A DNA stretch of 64,000 nucleotides from Variovorax paradoxus EPS (GCF_000184745.1 NC_014931.1:5146001-5210000); one strand, 5' to 3'; shown: positions 8,964 to 17,040, numbered from the stretch's first letter. The notes: a model not told the origin generated them from the letters alone. Translations and numbers: made by a program.

Positions 8964-10034
8964 ATGAGTCATCGCCAGCCAGTACGGGTCGGCGACCGCC
9001 ACGCCTTCGACACGATCATCGACGCCCGCTCGCCGGCCGAGTTCGCGCTCGACCACATTCCCGGTGCCATCAACTGCCCGGTGCTCGACGACGAGGAGCG
9101 CCACATCGTGGGCACCGTCTACGTGCAGACCGGCGCCTTCGAGGCGCGGCGCATCGGCGGCGCGATGGTCGCGGCCAACATCGCCAAGCATCTGCGCGAC
9201 ACGCTGGCCGACCGGCCCGAGAAATGGAAGCCGCTGGTCTATTGCTGGCGCGGCGGCATGCGCAGCGGCTCGATGGTGACGTGGCTCCGGCTTGTCGGCT
9301 GGGACGCGCAGCAACTCGCGGGCGGCTACAAGAGCTTTCGCCGCCATGTCATCACGCAGATCGACTCGCTGACGCCGCAGCTCGACCTGCGCGTGATCTG
9401 CGGTGCCACGGGCAGCGCCAAGACACGCGTGTTGCATGCGCTGGCCGAGCGCGGCGAGCAGGTGCTCGACCTCGAAGATTTCGCGAGCCACAAAGGCTCG
9501 CTGCTCGGTTCGCTGCCCGGCGTGCCGCAGCCTTCGCAAAAGCACTTCGAGACGCGCATCGCGACGGTGCTTGAAGCCATCGACCTCAAGCGCCCGTTGT
9601 ACGTCGAAGGCGAGAGCATCCGCATCGGCCGGCTCTCGCTGCCGCTGTCGCTGGTGGCGCAGATGCGTGCTGCGCCCTGCATCGAAGTGGCGGCCACGCC
9701 CGAGGCCCGGCTCGATTACCTGCTGCGCGACTACGCCTACCTCGGCGACGACCGCGATGCCCTGGCCGACAAGCTGGGCGTGCTCAAGGAATTGCAGGGC
9801 AAGGAAACGGTGGCGCGCTGGCAGCAGTGGGCGCACGAAGCCAACCTGCCGAAGCTCTTCGCCGAGCTGATGGCGCTGCACTACGACCCGCATTACCAGA
9901 AGTCGCAGGAGCTGCACTTCAAGGCCTGGGAGCGCCGCCGCAGCGTGGCGGCGAGAGACCTGAGCGATCAGGGCATCGAGGCGGTGGCCGATGCGGTGCG
10001 CGCGTTCGAAGGCGGCGGCAGCCCGTCCGCATAG
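8964..10034 (+). CDS. mnmH: tRNA 2-selenouridine synthase (MnmH/SelU)
   Basis: MnmH replaces sulfur by selenium in 2-thiouridine at the wobble position of certain tRNAs, using selenophosphate from SelD. At 356 residues it has the two-part architecture of the family. There is an N-terminal rhodanese domain with the active Cys94 in YCWRGGMRSGSM. A P-loop domain follows with GATGSAKT near 147 and the conserved YVEGESIRIG further on. It is the last gene of the transporter operon and its 3' end overlaps the convergent fdhD by 67 bases. With selD 3.5 kb away, this is the clearest evidence for selenium use in this organism. Confidence 0.95.
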   Translation: MSHRQPVRVGDRHAFDTIIDARSPAEFALDHIPGAINCPVLDDEERHIVGTVYVQTGAFEARRIGGAMVAANIAKHLRDTLADRPEKWKPLVYCWRGGMRSGSMVTWLRLVGWDAQQLAGGYKSFRRHVITQIDSLTPQLDLRVICGATGSAKTRVLHALAERGEQVLDLEDFASHKGSLLGSLPGVPQPSQKHFETRIATVLEAIDLKRPLYVEGESIRIGRLSLPLSLVAQMRAAPCIEVAATPEARLDYLLRDYAYLGDDRDALADKLGVLKELQGKETVARWQQWAHEANLPKLFAELMALHYDPHYQKSQELHFKAWERRRSVAARDLSDQGIEAVADAVRAFEGGGSPSA

Positions 10035-10885
10035 AGCACGCCGCGCGGCGCGCGGCACAGGCCCCAGAAGCGCAGGCCGCTGAGCTCGGCCATGCGCACG
10101 CCCATGGCGGTGGGCGCCGAGATGGTCGCCATCGCCGCGATACCCAGGCGCCCGCACTTGCGCACCAGTTCATGGCTGCCGCGACTGGACATCAGCACGA
10201 AACCCGGTTCTTCGAGACGCCCCGCTCGCGCGAGCCGGCCGAGTAGCTTGTCGAGCGCGTTGTGGCGGCCCACGTCTTCCATCACGTCGGTGAGATCGCC
10301 GTCCACCGTGGCCCAGCCCGCAGCATGGATGGCACCGGCTTCCGCGTTCAGCACCTGGCGCGCGGGCAGCGCGGCGAAGGCGCGCAGCACAGTGGCGAGG
10401 TCGATGCGTTCGATCCAGTCGCGCGGTGGCACCGGCTGCGGTGTGATGTCGAGCCCCGCGAAACTTTCGACGCCGCACACGCCGCAGCCCGTGCGGCCTG
10501 CGAGGCTGCGGCGGCGGCCCTTCAGGCGTTCGAAGCTGCGAGTGGAAATATCGAGCTGCACCTCGATGCCGGGCATGCCTTCGGGAAGGCCCGCCGAAAT
10601 CGCATTGATGGTCTGAACCTCGATGCCGCGGCAGTCAGCGGCGCTGTCGAGGATGCCTTCGCTCAGCGCGAAGCCGAGCGCGAAGTCTTCGAGGTCGAGT
10701 GGCGTGGCCATCATCACCGCGTGCGAGACGCCGTTGAAGACCAGCGCGACCGGCACCTCGGCCGCCAGCGTGTCATCGCGCAATGCGCCTTCGGGCCCCA
10801 TGCCGCGTTCGCCGAACACATGCACGGCGTGTCGTGAAAGCGATGGCAGGGTGTCTTCGGAATCGGCGGGGTCGGGCTGGGACAT
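9968..10885 (-). CDS. fdhD: Formate dehydrogenase accessory sulfurtransferase FdhD
   Basis: FdhD carries sulfur from IscS to the bis-MGD molybdenum cofactor, which activates formate dehydrogenases. The 305-residue protein has the essential CxxC pair at Cys134 and Cys137 in TGCGVCG, a DLEDFALGFALSEGI segment, and the cofactor-binding DVGRHNALDKL and SSRGSHELVRK segments near the C-terminus. The start at 10885 gives a normal N-terminus. A further ATG 24 bases upstream is possible. It follows the dehydrogenase gene and a small gene on the same strand, so the enzyme and its activator are probably made together. Confidence 0.93.
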   Translation of the reverse strand: MSQPDPADSEDTLPSLSRHAVHVFGERGMGPEGALRDDTLAAEVPVALVFNGVSHAVMMATPLDLEDFALGFALSEGILDSAADCRGIEVQTINAISAGLPEGMPGIEVQLDISTRSFERLKGRRRSLAGRTGCGVCGVESFAGLDITPQPVPPRDWIERIDLATVLRAFAALPARQVLNAEAGAIHAAGWATVDGDLTDVMEDVGRHNALDKLLGRLARAGRLEEPGFVLMSSRGSHELVRKCGRLGIAAMATISAPTAMGVRMAELSGLRFWGLCRAPRGVLYADGLPPPSNARTASATASMP

Positions 10886-10916
10886 GGTGGCTCCGGATAG
10901 GCCGGCCATTGTCCGC

Positions 10917-11204
10917 TCAGCCCGCGGTTTCGTCAGCCGGAGGCAGCGTTTGAACCTGGGCCCGGCCGGGGGCTTCGAGGTGCGCGACCCAGCGGTCGTC
11001 GTGCTGCTCCACGCGCACCCAGCCGGGGCCGCGCACGCCGCCGATGGCGGCATCGCCCATCAGCGTGAGCCGGCGCATCAGCACGCTCGCGCCCTGGCCC
11101 AGCCGCTTGCCGAGACGTGGCAGCGAGACACCACTGCCTGCCGGCTCCTGCGCGAGCATGCGCAGGATGGCTATCGAGAGACTGTCTTCGAGCAATGCGC
11201 TCAT
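10917..11204 (-). CDS. Small winged-helix-like protein in the formate dehydrogenase operon
   Basis: A 95-residue soluble protein that I cannot assign to a named family. The first 50 residues are helical with a pattern like a winged helix (ILRMLAQEP, LPRLGKRLGQGASVLMRRL). Two strands follow (WVRVEQHDD, RWVAHLEA). Its start overlaps the stop of the dehydrogenase gene in ATGA, so translation is probably coupled, and fdhD follows 31 bases on. It could be a small regulator or an assembly factor for the dehydrogenase. Both are inference from position. Confidence 0.75.
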   Translation of the reverse strand: MSALLEDSLSIAILRMLAQEPAGSGVSLPRLGKRLGQGASVLMRRLTLMGDAAIGGVRGPGWVRVEQHDDRWVAHLEAPGRAQVQTLPPADETAG

Positions 11205-13555
11205 GCCGTTGCAACCATGCCGTCCGCCGCGTCCTCCACCAGCTTCTGGATCGGCAGTTCATGCGGCACCAGCACCACGGGAATCGACTTGGACGTCGGC
11301 GTGCCCGCGTTCTCCGCCACCGCCGACAGCGGCACCAGCGGATTGGTCTCGGGGTAGTAGGCCGCGATGTTGCCGCGCGGAATGTCGTAGGCCACCAGCT
11401 TGAAGCGGTCGGCGCGGCGTTCCTGCCCATCGTTCCACACGGTCTGCAGGTCGACCCAGTCGCCGTCCTTCATGCCCAGCGCGCGGATGTCCTCGGCGTG
11501 GATGAAGACCACGCGGCGCTGGCCGAACACGCCGCGGTAGCGGTCGTCCATGCCGTAGATGGTGGTGTTGTACTGGTCGTGCGAACGCGTGGTGAAGAGC
11601 GTGAAGACCTGCGTGTCGCGGATGCGCGCGCGCGCTCGGTGCGAAGGCGTGTCGCGCGGCACGGCGTGCGTGAAGAACACGGCCTTCTTCGATTCGGTGG
11701 CCCACACGCGTTCGCTCGCGGTGTTGCGAAGACGAAAACCGCCGGGCTTGGCGACGCGGATGTTGAAGTCCTTGAACTCGTCGAACACCGCTTCGATCTT
11801 GTCGCGGATGCGTGCGTAGTCCTCGATGAGCCAGAGCCACGGCGTCTTGCTGCGCGCGCCGATGGTCGCGGCCGCGAGCCGCGCCACGATCGCCGGCTCC
11901 GACAGCAGATGCTCCGACGCGGGCGGGTTGATGCCCATCGAGATGTGCACCATGCTCATCGAATCTTCCACCGTCACGCCCTGCGGGCCGGCGGCCTGCA
12001 TGTCGATCTCGGTGCGGCCCAGGCACGGCAGGATCAGCGCCTCGCGCCCGTGCACGATGTGGCTGCGGTTGAGCTTGGTGGTCACGTGCACCGTGAGGTC
12101 GCACTGCCGCAGGCCCTTCCAGGTCTGGTAGGTATCGGGCGTTGCGGCCGCGAAGTTGCCGCCGAGCGCGAAGAACACGCGGCCCTTGCCATCGAGCATC
12201 GCCTGGATCGCCTCGACCGTATCGAGCCCGTTCTGGCGCGGTGGCTCGAAGCCGAACACCTCTTGCAGCCGGTCGAGCAGCGCCACCGGCGGCTTCTCCC
12301 AGATGCCCATGGTGCGATCGCCCTGCACATTGCTGTGGCCGCGCACCGGGCAGGCGCCCGCGCCTTCGCGGCCCATGTGGCCGCACAGCATGAGCCAGTT
12401 GACGATCATCTGGATCGTCGCCACCGAGTGCTGGTGCTGCGTGATGCCCATGCCCCAGCAGGCGATGACCTTCTTCGCACCGAGGTACACCTCGGCCGCG
12501 GCGCGCAATTGCTCCTGCGTGAGACCCGACTCCTGCACCAGCACGTCCCACGACTCGGCGCGCAAGTCGTCGGCGAGCGATTCGAAGCCGGTGGTGTGCG
12601 TGGCGATGAAGGCGTGGTCGAGCACCGAGGCTTCGCCGCGCGCGACGAGCGCGTCTTCGCGCTCGATGACGTGCTTCATCATCCCCTTCACAGCAGCGAA
12701 GTCGCCGCCCACGCGCAGCTGGAAGTAGTGCGTGCTGATGGGCGTGGAGCCCATGGTGGCCATCTCCAGCTTGTCCTGCGGATCGGCAAAGCGCTCCAGG
12801 CCGCGCTCGCGCAGCGGGTTGAAGCTCACGATGCGCGCGCCGCGCTTCGATGCCGCGCGCAGCTCGCCGAGCATGCGCGGATGGTTGGTGCCGGGGTTCT
12901 GGCCGAAGATGAAGATGGCGTCGGCCTTCTCGAAATCTTCGAGCGTGACCGTGCCCTTGCCCACGCCGATCTGCGGGCGCATGCCGCTGCCGCTGGGCTC
13001 GTGGCACATGTTCGAGCAGTCGGGAAAATTGTTGGTGCCGTACTCGCGCACGAAGAGTTGGTACAGGAACGCAGCCTCGTTGCTAGCGCGGCCCGAGGTG
13101 TAGAAGATGGCCTGGTTCGGATCGGGCAGCGCGTTGAGGTGGCGCGCGATCAATGCGAAGGCCTCGTCCCAGCCGATGGGCAGGTACTTGTCGCTCGCTG
13201 CGTCGTAGGCCATGGGGTGCGTGAGGCGGCCCTGGTCTTCGAGCCAGAAATCGCTCTGTTCGGCCAGTTGCGCCACGGTGTGCTTGGCGAAGAGATCCGG
13301 GCCAGCACGGCGCGCGGTGGCCTCGGCAGCCACGGCCTTCACGCCGTTCTCGCAAAACTCGAAAGTGGATGCGTGGTTGCGGTCGGGCCAGGCGCAGCCG
13401 GGGCAGTCGAAACCGTCGGGCTGGTTGGCCGAGAGCAGCGTCTTGGCGCCCTTGAGGGGAATGTCCTGCCGCAGCAGCGCGTTCGTCACGCTGCGAAGTG
13501 CGCCCCAGCCGCCTGCGGGGCCTTTGTAAAACTCGATCTTCTGCTCACTGCTCAT
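11201..13555 (-). CDS. FdhF-like molybdopterin oxidoreductase, YdeP-type formate dehydrogenase alpha subunit
   Basis: A 784-residue bis-MGD enzyme of the FdhF/YdeP family, predicted to oxidise formate or a similar small acid in the cytoplasm. The N-terminal GFDCPGCAWPD with Cys51 and Cys54 is typical of the YdeP branch. The MGD-binding core follows, with the segment DCSNMCHEPSG. Its Cys184 falls where E. coli FdhF has selenocysteine, so Cys is the likely molybdenum ligand. No in-frame TGA is involved, so the selenium genes nearby are not needed for this protein. The C-terminal domain has FTTRSHDQYNTT. The small gene and fdhD follow, and a palindrome lies about 40 bases upstream of the ATG. 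Confidence 0.88.
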   Translation of the reverse strand: MSSEQKIEFYKGPAGGWGALRSVTNALLRQDIPLKGAKTLLSANQPDGFDCPGCAWPDRNHASTFEFCENGVKAVAAEATARRAGPDLFAKHTVAQLAEQSDFWLEDQGRLTHPMAYDAASDKYLPIGWDEAFALIARHLNALPDPNQAIFYTSGRASNEAAFLYQLFVREYGTNNFPDCSNMCHEPSGSGMRPQIGVGKGTVTLEDFEKADAIFIFGQNPGTNHPRMLGELRAASKRGARIVSFNPLRERGLERFADPQDKLEMATMGSTPISTHYFQLRVGGDFAAVKGMMKHVIEREDALVARGEASVLDHAFIATHTTGFESLADDLRAESWDVLVQESGLTQEQLRAAAEVYLGAKKVIACWGMGITQHQHSVATIQMIVNWLMLCGHMGREGAGACPVRGHSNVQGDRTMGIWEKPPVALLDRLQEVFGFEPPRQNGLDTVEAIQAMLDGKGRVFFALGGNFAAATPDTYQTWKGLRQCDLTVHVTTKLNRSHIVHGREALILPCLGRTEIDMQAAGPQGVTVEDSMSMVHISMGINPPASEHLLSEPAIVARLAAATIGARSKTPWLWLIEDYARIRDKIEAVFDEFKDFNIRVAKPGGFRLRNTASERVWATESKKAVFFTHAVPRDTPSHRARARIRDTQVFTLFTTRSHDQYNTTIYGMDDRYRGVFGQRRVVFIHAEDIRALGMKDGDWVDLQTVWNDGQERRADRFKLVAYDIPRGNIAAYYPETNPLVPLSAVAENAGTPTSKSIPVVLVPHELPIQKLVEDAADGMVATA

Positions 13556-13586
13556 GCGGGCGAGTGTTCGCCGTGGGCATGAGGAG

Positions 13587-13619
13587 CGTCAAATTGAATC
13601 GGGACATGCGGCGATTCAA
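13587..13619 (-). promoter_or_regulatory. Palindromic operator-like site upstream of the formate dehydrogenase gene
   Basis: Bases 13594-13619 form TTGAATCG-N10-CGATTCAA, a perfect 8-bp inverted repeat centred on CATG, about 40 bases upstream of the dehydrogenase ATG. Read on the minus strand it is followed directly by TTGACG, a possible -35 element. A site with 20 of 26 matching bases, plus the same flanking CGTCAAA, lies upstream of the OFA antiporter gene at 18854-18886. The binding protein is unknown. Confidence 0.65.
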
Positions 13620-13683
13620 AAAGGAAATGAAGAGGCGGCGCCAACCGGGCAGCAGCCTGTCGTCGCAAAGAACTGCGAAAGGC

Positions 13684-13950
13684 TCAGTTCCGTTTCGCCG
13701 ACTCCAGTTTCGCTTTGAGACGGCGCATTACTTCGCTCGCATTTACGTACTCGCCGCTGCGTCGCGCGCTGGCCAGGGACTTCATGCCACGGGCAACAAA
13801 CTCGGCTTCACCCTTGCGCAGCAGAACGCAGTTGCGAACGGCCGCTTCGACGGAATGAGACAAGGACTTCTCCTCACCGACAACCTGTTCGGCTTTCTCC
13901 CGGAGTTTGAACTCTGATTGCACGGAAGGAATGGCGTAGGTTTTCATCAT
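13684..13950 (-). CDS. ParD/RelB-like orphan antitoxin
   Basis: A protein of about 88 residues starting MMKTYAIPS, with a predicted N-terminal strand-helix-helix DNA-binding part and a charged C-terminal helix region (EFVARGMKSLASARRSGEY, ASEVMRRLKAKLES) typical of ParD/RelB-like antitoxins. No toxin frame overlaps or follows it: the 128 bases downstream hold only the start region and the palindrome of the dehydrogenase gene. The start is placed at the double ATG because the upstream codons are unlike a protein. It may be a solitary antitoxin acting as a repressor, or a remnant. Confidence 0.65.
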   Translation of the reverse strand: MMKTYAIPSVQSEFKLREKAEQVVGEEKSLSHSVEAAVRNCVLLRKGEAEFVARGMKSLASARRSGEYVNASEVMRRLKAKLESAKRN

Positions 13951-13981
13951 CGAACTGTATCGGTCCGGCGATACACGAGCA

Positions 13982-14770
13982 TTAATCCCGCACATCCTGC
14001 ATCAGCAGCCCGCGCAGCTTGCTGCGCAGCGGAGTCTCCTCGACCACCGGCACGCCGGCCACTTCGCGCAGCGCAATGTCGCGACTCTCGGCGGTGTGCA
14101 GGTCGATCTCGCGCACCACCTGACCGTCCTTGTAGACGAAGGCGACGTCGGCGAGCGCGAGGACGTCTTCGATGTCGTGCGTGATCATCAGCACCGGAAT
14201 GCCCCACTGGCGGCGCACCTGCGCGAGCTCGTTGCGCAGTTCGCTGCGCAGCATCGGGTTGAGCGCGGCGAAGGGCTCGTCGAGCAGCAGCACCTGCGGC
14301 TGGCAAGCCAGTGCACGCGCGAGCGCCACGCGCTGTTGCTGGCCGCCCGAGAGCTTCTGCGGCCGGCTGTCGGCCAGCGCGGCGAGGCCGAAGCCTTCGA
14401 GCAGCGCCTGCACCGTCTCCGCCTCCTTCTGCGGCAAGCGGCGGCGGCGCCACGAGGTGAGGCCGAAGGACACGTTCTCGCGCACCGTGAGGTGCGGGAA
14501 CAGCGCGTAGTTCTGGAACAGGTAACCGATGCGCCGCTCGGGCGCCGGCACATCGATGCGCTGCGCCGAGTCATACAGCGTGCGGCCGTCGAGCCGCACA
14601 TGGCCCGACGAAGGATGCAGCAGCCCCGCGATGGCCTGCAGCGTGAGCGACTTGCCCGCACCCGACGGGCCGTAGAGCGCGGCAAAGGGAACGTCGGTCT
14701 GAAAGCGCGCGGCCAGGTCGAAGCGGCGCGCCCCGTCCTTGACCGTGAGCTTCAGATCGACGTCGATCAT
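13982..14770 (-). CDS. modC: Molybdate ABC transporter ATPase, short form
   Basis: A 262-residue ATPase that powers molybdate import. It has a Walker A GPSGAGKS near 34-41, a signature LSGGQQQRVALARAL near 142, a Walker B LLLDEPFAALN and the H-loop TH. E. coli ModC has about 350 residues and ends in a molybdate-binding TOBE (Mop) domain. This protein stops about 50 residues after the H-loop and lacks it. Its ATG overlaps the stop of modA (ATGA). Gene order modB-modA-modC and the nearby modE-like gene fix the assignment. Confidence 0.92.
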   Translation of the reverse strand: MIDVDLKLTVKDGARRFDLAARFQTDVPFAALYGPSGAGKSLTLQAIAGLLHPSSGHVRLDGRTLYDSAQRIDVPAPERRIGYLFQNYALFPHLTVRENVSFGLTSWRRRRLPQKEAETVQALLEGFGLAALADSRPQKLSGGQQQRVALARALACQPQVLLLDEPFAALNPMLRSELRNELAQVRRQWGIPVLMITHDIEDVLALADVAFVYKDGQVVREIDLHTAESRDIALREVAGVPVVEETPLRSKLRGLLMQDVRD

Positions 14771-15522
14771 GGCTTGCCGAATCCGTAGCGGGTCAGCACT
14801 TCCTGTGCGGCGTCGGTCGCAAGGAAGTTGAGGAAATCGCCGGCGAGCGCCTTCTGCTTGCTCTCGGCCACGACCGCGATCGGATAAGTCACGGGGCTGC
14901 TGCCCGAAGGCGAGAGCACGACCTTGACCTTGTCGCCCGCCACCGCCGCATCGGTGCGATAGACGAAACCGGCCTCGACCTCGCCGCGGCTCACGTAGTC
15001 GAGCACCTGGCGCACGCTGTCGGCCTGCACGAACTTGGGTTCGAGCACGGTCCAGAGATTGGCGCTGTCCAGCACCTGCTTGGTGTAGCGGCCGACCGGC
15101 ACGGTGGCGGTCTTGCCGACGGCGATCTTCTTCACGCTGGCGCCGGTCAGGTCCTGCAGCGACTTGACGCCCACGCCGTCTTTCGCGGGCTCGATCAAGA
15201 CGAGGCTGTTGCTCACGAAGTTCTTGCGGGTGGCGGTGTCGATGAGCTTCTGCTCGGCGCCACGGTTCATCGTCTCTTGATCGGCGCTCGCGAACACATC
15301 CACCGGCGCGCCCTGCCCGATCTGCTGCAGCAGCACGCCCGAGGCGGCGAAGTTGAAGCGCACCGTGGCGCCAGGCTTGGCGGCCTCGAACTTGGGACCG
15401 ATTTCCTTGAACGCATCGGTCAGGCTCGCGGCCGCGGACACGGTGATCTGCTGCGCGGCGGCGGCCAGCGGCAGGGCCAGCGCAAGAACAATGGACAAGA
15501 GACGGAACGGACGCATGGGCAA
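14767..15522 (-). CDS. modA: Molybdate ABC transporter substrate-binding protein
   Basis: A 251-residue periplasmic binding protein with a signal peptide of about 23 residues ending ALPLAAAAQQ. The mature start ITVSAAASLTDAFKEIG is the classic ModA N-terminus that contacts the oxyanion. GQGAPVDVFASAD and SRGEVEAGFVYRTDA also match the family. It binds molybdate or tungstate and delivers it to ModB. The gene lies 25 bases after modB and overlaps modC by four bases. Confidence 0.95.
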   Translation of the reverse strand: MPMRPFRLLSIVLALALPLAAAAQQITVSAAASLTDAFKEIGPKFEAAKPGATVRFNFAASGVLLQQIGQGAPVDVFASADQETMNRGAEQKLIDTATRKNFVSNSLVLIEPAKDGVGVKSLQDLTGASVKKIAVGKTATVPVGRYTKQVLDSANLWTVLEPKFVQADSVRQVLDYVSRGEVEAGFVYRTDAAVAGDKVKVVLSPSGSSPVTYPIAVVAESKQKALAGDFLNFLATDAAQEVLTRYGFGKP

Positions 15523-15547
15523 CTCCTGGGAATGACGAAAAGCGAAA

Positions 15548-16231
15548 TCAGCGAAGCGAAAAAAACCGGTTCGACAGCACGAGCACGGCGATCGACAGCA
15601 CCGAGGTCACGATCACCAACAGCAGCGCGAGGTCGTCGTGCCCGGCCTGCACCGCGTCGTAGATGGCCATCGAGAGCGTCTGCGTCTGCTTGGGAATGGA
15701 GCCCGCCACCATCAGCGAGGCACCGAATTCGCCCATCGCCCGCGCGAACGCGAGCAGCGTGCCGGCCAGGATGCCGGGCCAGGCGAGCGGCAGTGTCACG
15801 CGCAGGAACACCGAGAACGGCGACTGGCGCAGCGTGCTGGCCGCGGCTTCGAGCGAGCGGTCGACGTTCTCGAAGGCGGCGCTCGCCGACTTGAGCACCA
15901 GCGGCAGCGCGACCACGGCCGAAGCCACCACGGCGCCGTGCCAGCTGAAGATGATGGTGTAGTCGAGGTGCTCGCGCAGCCACGCGCCCAGCGGGCTGCG
16001 ACGCCCGGCCGCCACAAGGATCGCGTAGCCGATCACCGTGGGCGGCAGCACCAGCGGCAGCATGAACACGGCTTCCAGCACGGTGCGGCCGAAGAAGCGC
16101 TTGCGCGCGAACACCCAGCCCAGCGCCACGCCCACGACGAGCGCGAGCACCGTCGCCACCGCCGCGACCTTGAGCGACAGGACCAGGGGCGACCAGTCGG
16201 TCGAGGCGATGAGTGAGCTCGTCGTGTTCAT
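15548..16231 (-). CDS. modB: Molybdate ABC transporter permease
   Basis: A 227-residue inner-membrane permease with five predicted helices. The EAA loop that contacts ModC is seen in ENVDRSLEAAASTLRQSP, and the ARAMGEFGASLMVAG segment is characteristic of molybdate and sulfate permeases. The start at 16231 gives a short N-terminus before the first helix. A longer frame upstream is out of character for a membrane protein. As first gene of modBAC it carries the promoter region, where a ModE-like operator is visible at 16300-16323. Confidence 0.93.
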   Translation of the reverse strand: MNTTSSLIASTDWSPLVLSLKVAAVATVLALVVGVALGWVFARKRFFGRTVLEAVFMLPLVLPPTVIGYAILVAAGRRSPLGAWLREHLDYTIIFSWHGAVVASAVVALPLVLKSASAAFENVDRSLEAAASTLRQSPFSVFLRVTLPLAWPGILAGTLLAFARAMGEFGASLMVAGSIPKQTQTLSMAIYDAVQAGHDDLALLLVIVTSVLSIAVLVLSNRFFSLR

Positions 16232-16299
16232 TTGAATACGGCGGGATTGTTGCACGGCGGGCGAATTTCCTCTTGCAGCAGGTGCGCAAAATGCCCGGC

Positions 16300-16323
16300 C
16301 TCCATATACTGGCCGACATAGCG
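16300..16323 (-). promoter_or_regulatory. ModE-box-like operator upstream of modB
   Basis: Bases 16300-16307 (CTCCATAT) and 16316-16323 (ACATAGCG) are separated by 8 bases. This arrangement resembles the E. coli modA operator as I remember it, CGTTATAT-N8-ACATAACG: the right half matches 7 of 8 bases and the left half keeps C and the ATAT. The site is about 70-90 bases upstream of the modB ATG, and a modE-like gene lies 0.3 kb away. Repression of modBAC by molybdenum sufficiency is inferred. Confidence 0.5.
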
Positions 16324-16344
16324 TTGCCCCGACCGCCAAGTCCC

Positions 16345-16584
16345 ATGCGCCCACCCGTCCACGACACCGTCGTCCGATCGATCTCCGGAAGGCCGGAGCT
16401 TCGCCATGTGACACAGGTGCAGGAGTGGCGCATCGAGCGGGCCATCGATTCCGACAGCCTCGTGATTTCCATCGTCGCTCCCGGCGGCGAGAGCCAGTCT
16501 TTTCTGGTGGCGCAGGCCGATGCGCATGACATCGGCGAGGTCCTGCGCCGCAGGGCGGCGTGGGCAGAACCCGGCGAGCGTTAG
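16345..16584 (+). CDS. Hypothetical small protein between modB and modE
   Basis: A 79-residue frame with protein-like composition, starting MRPPVHDTVV and containing the segments VQEWRIERAIDSD and SQSFLVAQADAHDIGEVL. It has no membrane segment or recognised domain. It is divergent from modB and convergent with the modE-like gene. An overlapping minus-strand frame exists at 16228-16527 but has a less protein-like composition. The ribosome-binding site is weak, so the gene is only moderately supported. Confidence 0.45.
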   Translation: MRPPVHDTVVRSISGRPELRHVTQVQEWRIERAIDSDSLVISIVAPGGESQSFLVAQADAHDIGEVLRRRAAWAEPGER

Positions 16585-16597
16585 CGCGTGTGCCGGG

Positions 16598-16945
16598 CTA
16601 CGGCGCCAGCAGCCGCGTCAGCGCGCGAATGTCGGCAGAGGTGGCCAGCTTCGCGGCGTTCTCGATGGCACGGTAGTGCTTGACGATTTCCTCGCCCACC
16701 GGCGTGAGCGCCGTGCCGCCGCCGCGCGAGCCGCCGGCTGCGGTGTTCACCGCGGGCGAGACCAGGGCCTTGTTCATTTCGTCGACCAGCATCCAGGCCC
16801 GGCGGTAAGACATGCCGAGCAAACGGGCCGCCGCGGAAATCGACCCCGTCTCGGCCACGGCTTCGAGCACGGCGATCTTGCCGGGGCCGATGGCGATGGC
16901 GTCGTCCCTGTAGACGCGCAGACGGAACTGGACTTTGGATTTCAT
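16598..16945 (-). CDS. ModE-like winged-helix regulator without molybdate-binding domain
   Basis: A 115-residue protein that matches only the N-terminal DNA-binding half of ModE: IAVLEAVAETGSISAAARLLG, then MSYRRAWMLVDEMN, then the wing region RGGGTALTPVGEEIVKHY. E. coli ModE has about 260 residues with two Mop/TOBE domains that bind molybdate. Here the protein ends after the dimerisation helix. Stand-alone ModE N-domains are known in other bacteria. It probably controls modBAC 0.4 kb downstream through the box at 16300-16323. How it would sense molybdate is unclear. Confidence 0.85.
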   Translation of the reverse strand: MKSKVQFRLRVYRDDAIAIGPGKIAVLEAVAETGSISAAARLLGMSYRRAWMLVDEMNKALVSPAVNTAAGGSRGGGTALTPVGEEIVKHYRAIENAAKLATSADIRALTRLLAP

Positions 16946-17003
16946 CTTGGCGCGAAGGGTAAACCATACGCGGCCACCGGCGTTATGTCGCGCCGGAAAC
17001 GGC

Positions 17004-17040
17004 GATGCGGCCGGCGGGTGTGGACCCGGCCGGCCGCATC
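17004..17040 (-). terminator. Hairpin downstream of the OFA antiporter gene
   Basis: Bases 17004-17014 (GATGCGGCCGG) pair perfectly with 17030-17040, and the inner bases GGGT/ACCC extend the pairing. It lies about 40 bases beyond the antiporter stop on the minus strand and before the modE-like gene. There is no clear U-run on the exit side, so it may be a weak terminator or an RNA-end stabiliser. Confidence 0.5.

Noticed and set aside
11117..13582. An 821-codon plus-strand frame opposite the formate dehydrogenase gene
   Set aside because: Composition is that of an antisense shadow, and the minus strand carries a complete enzyme.
16228..16527. A minus-strand frame upstream of modB
   Set aside because: It covers the ModE-like box and promoter region and overlaps a better plus-strand frame.
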